Shown here: positions 44,317 to 48,867 of the stretch, in pieces
Layout of the letters: the number at the start of each line of letters is the position of its first letter
Position numbering within the stretch: position 1 is the stretch's first letter
NCBI GenBank assembly: GCA_017882505.1
Contig: JADGPJ010000009.1
Coordinates: forward strand, 1-48,867
Source of the DNA: Solirubrobacterales bacterium
GTDB lineage: Bacteria > Actinomycetota > Thermoleophilia > Solirubrobacterales > 70-9
Direction: 5' to 3'
Length of the DNA: 48,867 nt
Made by a program: the position numbers and the translations under genes
Notes under the pieces: model-generated
The model's database searches: none
Told to the model about the DNA's origin: nothing
Seen by the model: only the letters and a program-made list of their open reading frames with translations

Positions 44317-44434
44317 CCACATCTTCCAGGTGCGTGATCGCAACCTGCTGGAGTTGGCACCTCCCCTCGAACCATTGGTTCGAGGTGGTTGCCGGGGCTT
44401 CACTGGGCCAGTCCCTCCACCCCTCTAGATGTGG
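44317..44434 (-). ncRNA. SAM-I (S-box) riboswitch aptamer
   Basis: P1 is an 8-base perfect helix (CCACATCT at 44427-44434 with AGATGTGG at 44317-44324). The core reads GGTGGAGGGACTGGCCC, then GAAGCCCCGGCAACC, then GGTGCCAACTCC, all hallmark S-box segments. P3 is a 9-base perfect hairpin (CCTCGAACC/GGTTCGAGG at 44365-44385). The aptamer lies about 70 bases upstream of the PLP-enzyme start codon with the terminator between. It fills most of the 301-base gap to corA. Confidence 0.97.
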
Positions 44435-44547
44435 CGCTTATGTTGGGTGAAGCCTACCAGGCACCTCCCAGGCCTTTTCAGGCGAGCCCGACGGCTAACC
44501 TGTCCTCAGCATGAGCCCTCTGCACGACGAGAAGACGAGCCCGAGCG

Positions 44548-45555
44548 ATGCCGAACCTTCCGAAGCCAAGGCTGCGACGGCCTGGCCGGCGCGGCGATCT
44601 CGTCGGCCCGCCCGCCACTGCTGAGCCGAAGACGCCCCGCGTCGAGCAGATCGACACCGCCGGCCTGCGCTGGGTCAACATCGAGCGACCGGGCGCTCTC
44701 GAGCGCGCCTGGCTCGAGGAGCACTTCGACTTCCACGCGCTCGACCTCGAGGACGTCCTCTCCCGCAACCAGCGGCCGAAGATCGACGTCTACGACGAAT
44801 ACATGTTCATCGTCCTCCACCTGCCCGTCTTCGACCGCGCCGCCAAGCGACTCGGCGCCGGCGAGCTCGACCTCTTCGTCGGCCCCGACTACCTGGTCAC
44901 GATCCCGAACCAGCCGCTGCAGCCGGTCGAGTACCTGTTCGAGCGCTGCCGCAGCAAGGAGGAGGTCCGCCAGCAGCTCTTCTCCCGCGGCTCGGGCTAC
45001 CTGCTCTACCGCCTCGTCGACGACAGCTTCGACTACTGCTTCCCGATGCTGCGCAAGATCGGCAACAAGCTCGACGCGCTCGAGGACGACATCTTCGAGG
45101 AACGCGCCGACGAGGTCGTCCGCGACATCTCCAACGTCAAGCAGGAGATCATCAACTTCCGCAAGGTGATCCGGCCCCAGCGTCCGGTCCTGCGCGATCT
45201 CGAGAAAGTCAAGCAGCGCTATCTCTCGACCGACTTCGATCTCGAGATCTACTTCGACGACATCGTCGACGCCCACGAGCGGATCTGGGACATGCTGGAG
45301 AACTACAAGGAGGTCGCCGAGGCACTCGAGGAGACCAACGAGTCGGTGATCTCCCACCGCCTCAACGACATCCTCCGCGTCCTCACCTCGATCAGCGTCA
45401 TGATCCTGCCGCTGACCCTGATCGCGAGCGTGATGGGGATGAACACCTGGGTGCCGGGCCAGGGCAACGAGGAGGGGTTCTTCGTCGTCCTCGCGGTGAT
45501 GGCGATCATCCTGATCGGGCTGGTCGCCTACTTCCGCCGGCGGCGCTGGCTCTGA
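44548..45555 (+). CDS. corA: CorA-family magnesium/divalent cation channel
   Basis: CorA forms a pentameric inner-membrane channel for Mg2+ or Co2+. The 335-residue protein has a large acidic cytoplasmic domain, a long stalk helix and two C-terminal membrane helices (about 278-298 and 309-330). Between them is the selectivity motif GMN (297-299), followed by TWVPGQ, with a basic C-terminus. An in-frame stop at 44512 excludes a longer start. Confidence 0.95.
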   Translation: MPNLPKPRLRRPGRRGDLVGPPATAEPKTPRVEQIDTAGLRWVNIERPGALERAWLEEHFDFHALDLEDVLSRNQRPKIDVYDEYMFIVLHLPVFDRAAKRLGAGELDLFVGPDYLVTIPNQPLQPVEYLFERCRSKEEVRQQLFSRGSGYLLYRLVDDSFDYCFPMLRKIGNKLDALEDDIFEERADEVVRDISNVKQEIINFRKVIRPQRPVLRDLEKVKQRYLSTDFDLEIYFDDIVDAHERIWDMLENYKEVAEALEETNESVISHRLNDILRVLTSISVMILPLTLIASVMGMNTWVPGQGNEEGFFVVLAVMAIILIGLVAYFRRRRWL

Positions 45556-45664
45556 ATACAAGCGCCGTGTCCTCCGCTCCCGGGCGGGCGCGCTCATGAT
45601 CACCGGAAGTCACGCACCCGCCCTCCCGCGTCCGGGCACGGGCTCCCCTTAGGATGGGGAGCCC

Positions 45665-46153
45665 GTGGCAAATTTTCGGATCTGGGCGCCCTGGCGCCTC
45701 GCTTACGTGAAGGACGCGTCCAAGGACAACGAGGAGGAGTGCATCTTCTGCGCCAAGCCGCGGGGGGATGACGACGAGGCGAACCTGATCCTCCACCGCG
45801 GCCAGGACTGCTTCGTGATCCTCAACCTCTTCCCCTACACCAACGGTCACCTGATGGTCGCTCCCTACGAGCACGTCGGCGACCTGCAGAAGATCTCGGC
45901 CGGGACCCTGGCGGAGATGATGGCGCTGGCGCAGCGGGCGATGGGCCGCCTGGAGGAGATCTACAGCCCGCACGGCTACAACGTCGGCTTCAACCAGGGC
46001 CGCGTCGCCGGCGCCGGGGTCGAGCACCACATCCACATGCACGTGGTGCCGCGCTGGGCGGGCGACAACAACTTCATGCCGGTGATCGCCGACACCAAAG
46101 TGATGCCGCAGTCGATCGAGCAGAGCTACGAGGCGCTGAAAGGGTCGTTTTGA
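45665..46153 (+). CDS. HIT-family nucleotide hydrolase/phosphorylase
   Basis: The 162-residue protein has the histidine triad HHIHMH (H122, H124, H126 plus the preceding H121) and the N-terminal FRIWAPWRLAYVK and CIFC segments seen in actinobacterial Ap4A phosphorylase-like HIT proteins. The substrate is probably a dinucleoside polyphosphate or AMP-linked compound. The start is GTG, 9 bases after a TAGGAT -10-like box. It overlaps the next gene by 4 bases (TTGA). Confidence 0.92.
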   Translation: MANFRIWAPWRLAYVKDASKDNEEECIFCAKPRGDDDEANLILHRGQDCFVILNLFPYTNGHLMVAPYEHVGDLQKISAGTLAEMMALAQRAMGRLEEIYSPHGYNVGFNQGRVAGAGVEHHIHMHVVPRWAGDNNFMPVIADTKVMPQSIEQSYEALKGSF

Positions 46154-47532
46154 GCCAGCAGGCGCCGCTGGCGCCGGCCGGGATCTTCAAGGCGTATGAC
46201 ATCCGCGGCCTCTACGGCTCCGAGATGGACGAGACCACCGCGCACGCGATCGGCCGCGCCTTCGCCCGCGTCCTCGGTCGCCTGCGCGGCAAGCCGACCG
46301 GTGAGCTGCGGATCGGCCTCGGCCGCGACATGCGACTGACCGCGCCGGCGATGGCGACGGAGCTGCGCGACGGCCTGATCTTCGAGGGCGCGACCGTGCT
46401 CGACGCCGGCATGGTCGCGACCGAGATGCTCTACCACCTGGTCGGCTCGCGCCAGCTCGACGGCGGCGCCATGGTCACCGCCTCCCACAACCCCAAGGCG
46501 TACACCGGGGTCAAGCTGGTCCGCGAGGGAGCGCTGCCGCTCTCCGGGGACGCCGGCATCGGCGACGTCAAGGCCGAGATCGAAGCCGGCCTCGGCCCGG
46601 CGCCCGGCGGCGGCTCGCTGGAGGAGGTCGACGTCTGGAAGGAATTCCGCACCCACGCCCTCTCCTTCATCGACCCCGCCAAGGTGCGGCCGATGAAGGT
46701 GGTCGTCGACGGCGGCAACGGGATGGCCGGGCCGATGGTCGGCCCGATCCTGTCCAAGCTCGGCCTCGACCTCGAGGAGATGTACTTCGTCCCCAACGGC
46801 GAGTTCCCCGACCACGAGCCCAATCCGCTGCTGGAGAAGAACCGGCGGCTGATCATGGAGCGGGTGCAGGCCTCCGGCGCCGACCTCGGCATCGCCTGGG
46901 ACGGCGACGCCGACCGCTGTTTCTTCATCGACTCGAGCGGCGAGTTCTGCGACGGCGACTTCATCTGCGCCCTGCTGGCCCGCTCGGTCCTGCGCAAGAA
47001 GCCCGGCGCGACGATCCTCTCCGACCCCCGCTCCAGCCGCGCCATCCCCGATCTGGTCGCCAGCGAGGGCGGGCGCTTCGACCTCTCTCGCGTCGGCCAC
47101 GCCTTCTTCAAGGCGCGGATGCGCGAGGAGGACGCGGCCTTCGGCGGCGAGGTCTCGGGCCACTACTACTTCCACGACTTCTGGTGCGCGGACTCGGGCA
47201 CGATCCCGGCGCTGCTGATGCTGGAGCTGCTCTCGATCGAAGGCCGCGGCCTGGGCGAGCTGATGGAGGAGTTCCGCTCCAAGTACTTCATCTCCGGCGA
47301 GATCAACTCCGAGGTCGCCGACGCGGCGGCGAAGATGGCCGCGATCAGCGAGCGCTACTCCGACGGGAAGATCACCCACCTCGACGGCGTCTCCGTCGAC
47401 TATCCCGAGTGGCACTTCAACATCCGCTCCTCCAACACCGAGCCACTGCTGCGGCTCAACCTCGAGTCGCTGATCTCGCGCGAGGACATGGAGCGGCGGC
47501 GGGACGAGATCCTGGGGCTGATCCGGGGATGA
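46150..47532 (+). CDS. Phosphomannomutase/phosphoglucomutase
   Basis: This alpha-D-phosphohexomutase interconverts hexose 1- and 6-phosphates for polysaccharide and nucleotide-sugar synthesis. The 460-residue protein has the phosphoserine loop TASHNPKAYTGVK (S112), the metal loop DGDADR (251-256), the sugar-specificity loop GGEVSGHYYF and the phosphate-binding RSSNTEPLLRLN. The start is TTG inside the end of the HIT gene. The sequence resembles ManB/AlgC-type enzymes, and glucose 1-phosphate from such an enzyme could feed the RfbF-like protein. Confidence 0.93.
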   Translation: MSQQAPLAPAGIFKAYDIRGLYGSEMDETTAHAIGRAFARVLGRLRGKPTGELRIGLGRDMRLTAPAMATELRDGLIFEGATVLDAGMVATEMLYHLVGSRQLDGGAMVTASHNPKAYTGVKLVREGALPLSGDAGIGDVKAEIEAGLGPAPGGGSLEEVDVWKEFRTHALSFIDPAKVRPMKVVVDGGNGMAGPMVGPILSKLGLDLEEMYFVPNGEFPDHEPNPLLEKNRRLIMERVQASGADLGIAWDGDADRCFFIDSSGEFCDGDFICALLARSVLRKKPGATILSDPRSSRAIPDLVASEGGRFDLSRVGHAFFKARMREEDAAFGGEVSGHYYFHDFWCADSGTIPALLMLELLSIEGRGLGELMEEFRSKYFISGEINSEVADAAAKMAAISERYSDGKITHLDGVSVDYPEWHFNIRSSNTEPLLRLNLESLISREDMERRRDEILGLIRG

Positions 47533-48530
47533 GCATGACTCCCGAGCAGGCCCTCGAGCAGGCTGCCCTGGCCGGTATCCACTGCCTGCCGGTGCCGACC
47601 CCGTTCGCGGTCGGGCGGATCAACTGCTACCTGATCGAGGACGAGCCGCTGACCCTGATCGACACCGGGCCCAACTCGGGCAAGTCGCTCGACGAGCTGA
47701 CCCGGATGCTGAACGAGCGCAACTACTCGATCAACGACCTCGAACTGATCGTCCTCACCCACCAGCACATCGACCACATCGGCCTGGTCGAGATCCTGGT
47801 CGAGCATTCCGGTGCCGAGGTGGCGGCGATCGGCGTCGCCGCCAAGCGCCTCGCCGCCTTCGACGAGGACGCCGAGCTCGAGGACCAGTTCGCGGTCGAA
47901 GTGATGCTCCACAACGGGATCCCCGAGGACGTCACCGTGGCGCTGCAGGGCGTCTCGCGCAGCTTCCGCGACTGGGGATCGCATGCGGTGGTGACGAAAC
48001 CGCTCGCCGACGGCGAGGAGATCGCCCTCCGCGATCGCCGCCTGGAAACGCTGCACCGCCCCGGCCACAGCCCCTCCGACACGCTGTTCTGGGACGCCGA
48101 GCGGAAGATCCTCTTCTGTGGCGACCACCTGATCTCCAACATCTCCTCGAACCCGCTGATCAGCCGCCCGCTCGACGGCTCCAAGGAGCGGACCCAGTCG
48201 CTCGTCACCTACATCGACTCGATGAAGAAGACCCAGGCGATGCCGGCAGAGATCGTCTTCGCCGGCCACGGCGAGCCGATCACCGACCACGTCGCCCTGA
48301 TCGACAGCCGCCTCGCCTCGCACGAGCGCCGCAAGGAGAAGATCTACGGGCTGATCGCCGAGCAGCCGCGCACCGGATACGAGCTGGCCCAGGCGATCTG
48401 GGGCAACGTCGCCGTCACCCAGGCCTTCCTCACCCTCTCCGAGGTGATCGGCCACACCGACCTGCTGGAGAACGAAGGCCGGGTGCGCGAGGTCGACGAC
48501 GGCAGCGTGGTCCGGTACGAAGCGACCTAG
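47529..48530 (+). CDS. Metallo-beta-lactamase-fold hydrolase (LACTB2/glyoxalase II-like)
   Basis: The 333-residue protein has the metal motif THQHIDH (H78, H80, D82, H83), a later HRPGHSPSD, FCGDHL and FAGHGEPI, so the two-metal site is complete. A C-terminal winged-helix-like segment (about 265-333), as in LACTB2, follows. Possible substrates are thioesters or RNA; the sequence does not decide. Its ATG overlaps the mutase stop (ATGA). A longer upstream frame overlaps the mutase and is rejected. Confidence 0.9.
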   Translation: MSMTPEQALEQAALAGIHCLPVPTPFAVGRINCYLIEDEPLTLIDTGPNSGKSLDELTRMLNERNYSINDLELIVLTHQHIDHIGLVEILVEHSGAEVAAIGVAAKRLAAFDEDAELEDQFAVEVMLHNGIPEDVTVALQGVSRSFRDWGSHAVVTKPLADGEEIALRDRRLETLHRPGHSPSDTLFWDAERKILFCGDHLISNISSNPLISRPLDGSKERTQSLVTYIDSMKKTQAMPAEIVFAGHGEPITDHVALIDSRLASHERRKEKIYGLIAEQPRTGYELAQAIWGNVAVTQAFLTLSEVIGHTDLLENEGRVREVDDGSVVRYEAT

Positions 48531-48536
48531 CCCAGC

Positions 48537-48716
48537 TCAGATCGTGAACTTCACGACTTGGTTCGGCTGGTCCTTCGGCCAAGCTGCATAGACGCTCTCC
48601 GGCAGATGATGGGGATGGTCGCCCATTACCTTCACGACCGCATGTTCGGCTGTATCGGCCTCGACCTCGTCCGGCGGGCATGGAGCGCGGTCAAGCTCTC
48701 TCGCATTACGCTGCAC
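48537..48716 (-). CDS. Possible small unidentified protein
   Basis: An open frame on the minus strand runs 59 codons from a GTG at 48716; in-frame starts further upstream would overlap the next gene on the other strand. The C-terminal part (HAVVKVMGDHPHHLPES, then a tryptophan and KFTI) has a protein-like composition. Codon third positions are less GC-rich than in neighbouring genes, which could mean foreign or decayed sequence. I do not recognise a family. The 244-base gap 48531-48774 holds nothing else that I can see. Confidence 0.3.
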   Translation of the reverse strand: MQRNARELDRAPCPPDEVEADTAEHAVVKVMGDHPHHLPESVYAAWPKDQPNQVVKFTI

Positions 48717-48774
48717 TGGTGCCGGCACTCCTTCGCGTCCCCGCCGATCGCTGAACTGGCGCCGATCTCCTCGC

Positions 48775-48867
48775 ATGAACGCCGGCCTTCGCTCCAGAAT
48801 GCACCGCAAGCCCGCCAAGAAGCGGATGCTGATCATCGTCAATCCCTATGCGACGACGGTCTCCGAT
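48775..48867 (+). CDS. Diacylglycerol kinase-family lipid kinase (N-terminal fragment, cut by window edge)
   Basis: The last 31 codons of the window give an open frame with a basic N-terminus followed by KRMLIIVNPYATTVSD. This matches the first strand and the IVNPxxG-like nucleotide loop of the DAGK catalytic (YegS/DgkB) family, in the NPYATTVS variant I associate with actinobacterial members. The start may be the ATG at 48775 or the in-frame ATG at 48799. The rest lies outside the window. Confidence 0.65.
   Translation, partial: MNAGLRSRMHRKPAKKRMLIIVNPYATTVSD

Noticed and set aside
44511-44618. A 35-codon frame starting 37 bases before corA
   Set aside because: It overlaps corA in another frame, has no clear ribosome site and shows no conserved features; probably chance.

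Overview
The window is a gene-dense, high-GC stretch of an actinobacterial chromosome, most likely from the class Thermoleophilia (Solirubrobacterales or a relative). This rests on base composition, frequent GTG and TTG starts, the actinobacterial host factor mIHF, a CysO-type sulfur carrier, and conserved actinobacterial gene orders. No phage, insertion sequence, CRISPR array or rRNA is visible. Most of the window is core metabolism and information processing, so the unusual signals are small: RNA switches, tiny ORFs, domain losses and additions, and structured intergenic repeats.

Layout. (1) 1-7565, minus strand: ftsK-cinA-thpR-recA-cupredoxin-miaB-miaA; the last gene runs off the window edge. 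recX, the usual neighbour of recA, is missing and a membrane-anchored blue-copper protein sits in the gap. (2) 7638-9811, plus strand: an OmpR-type response regulator and histidine kinase, closed by a strong terminator. A roughly 420-base intergenic region with nested inverted repeats follows. (3) 10238-25358, minus strand: rimP-nusA-infB-rbfA-nrnA-truB-ribF-rpsO-peroxiredoxin-DsbA-like-pnp-M16 protease-dapB-dapA-rnj. This links transcription, translation, RNA decay and lysine/cell-wall precursor synthesis. RimP is truncated, TruB lacks its C-terminal RNA-binding domain, and NusA carries an added zinc-knuckle-like motif and an acidic repeat tail. (4) 25444-38186, minus strand: rnz, then the pyrimidine operon pyrR-smORF-pyrB-smORF-pyrC-carA-carB-pyrK-pyrD, followed by mihF-gmk-rpoZ-coaBC. 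The operon begins with a probable PyrR-binding RNA hairpin. It contains two related 72-base ORFs, each joined by overlaps to both neighbours. (5) 38281-42631: tRNA-Arg(CCG), an alpha/beta hydrolase, an unknown membrane-anchored protein, a SRAP/HMCES protein and a CDP-glucose sugar pair. (6) 42741-44434, minus strand: a textbook SAM-I riboswitch with terminator, controlling a threonine-synthase-like PLP enzyme and a CysO-like sulfur carrier. (7) 44548-48867: CorA, a HIT-family protein, a phosphohexomutase, a metallo-beta-lactamase-fold hydrolase, and the start of a lipid-kinase-like gene.

The strongest candidate for an undescribed or little-described system is region 6. SAM repression makes little sense for threonine synthesis but fits homocysteine/methionine synthesis. 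The pair may therefore make homocysteine from O-phosphohomoserine using sulfur carried on the small protein. The second candidate is the pair of coupled micro-ORFs in the pyr operon. A third theme is regulatory: hairpin plus T-tract structures lie immediately in front of rpsO and of rimP-nusA-infB, and several genes have a -10 box 6-10 bases from the start codon, which suggests leaderless mRNAs.
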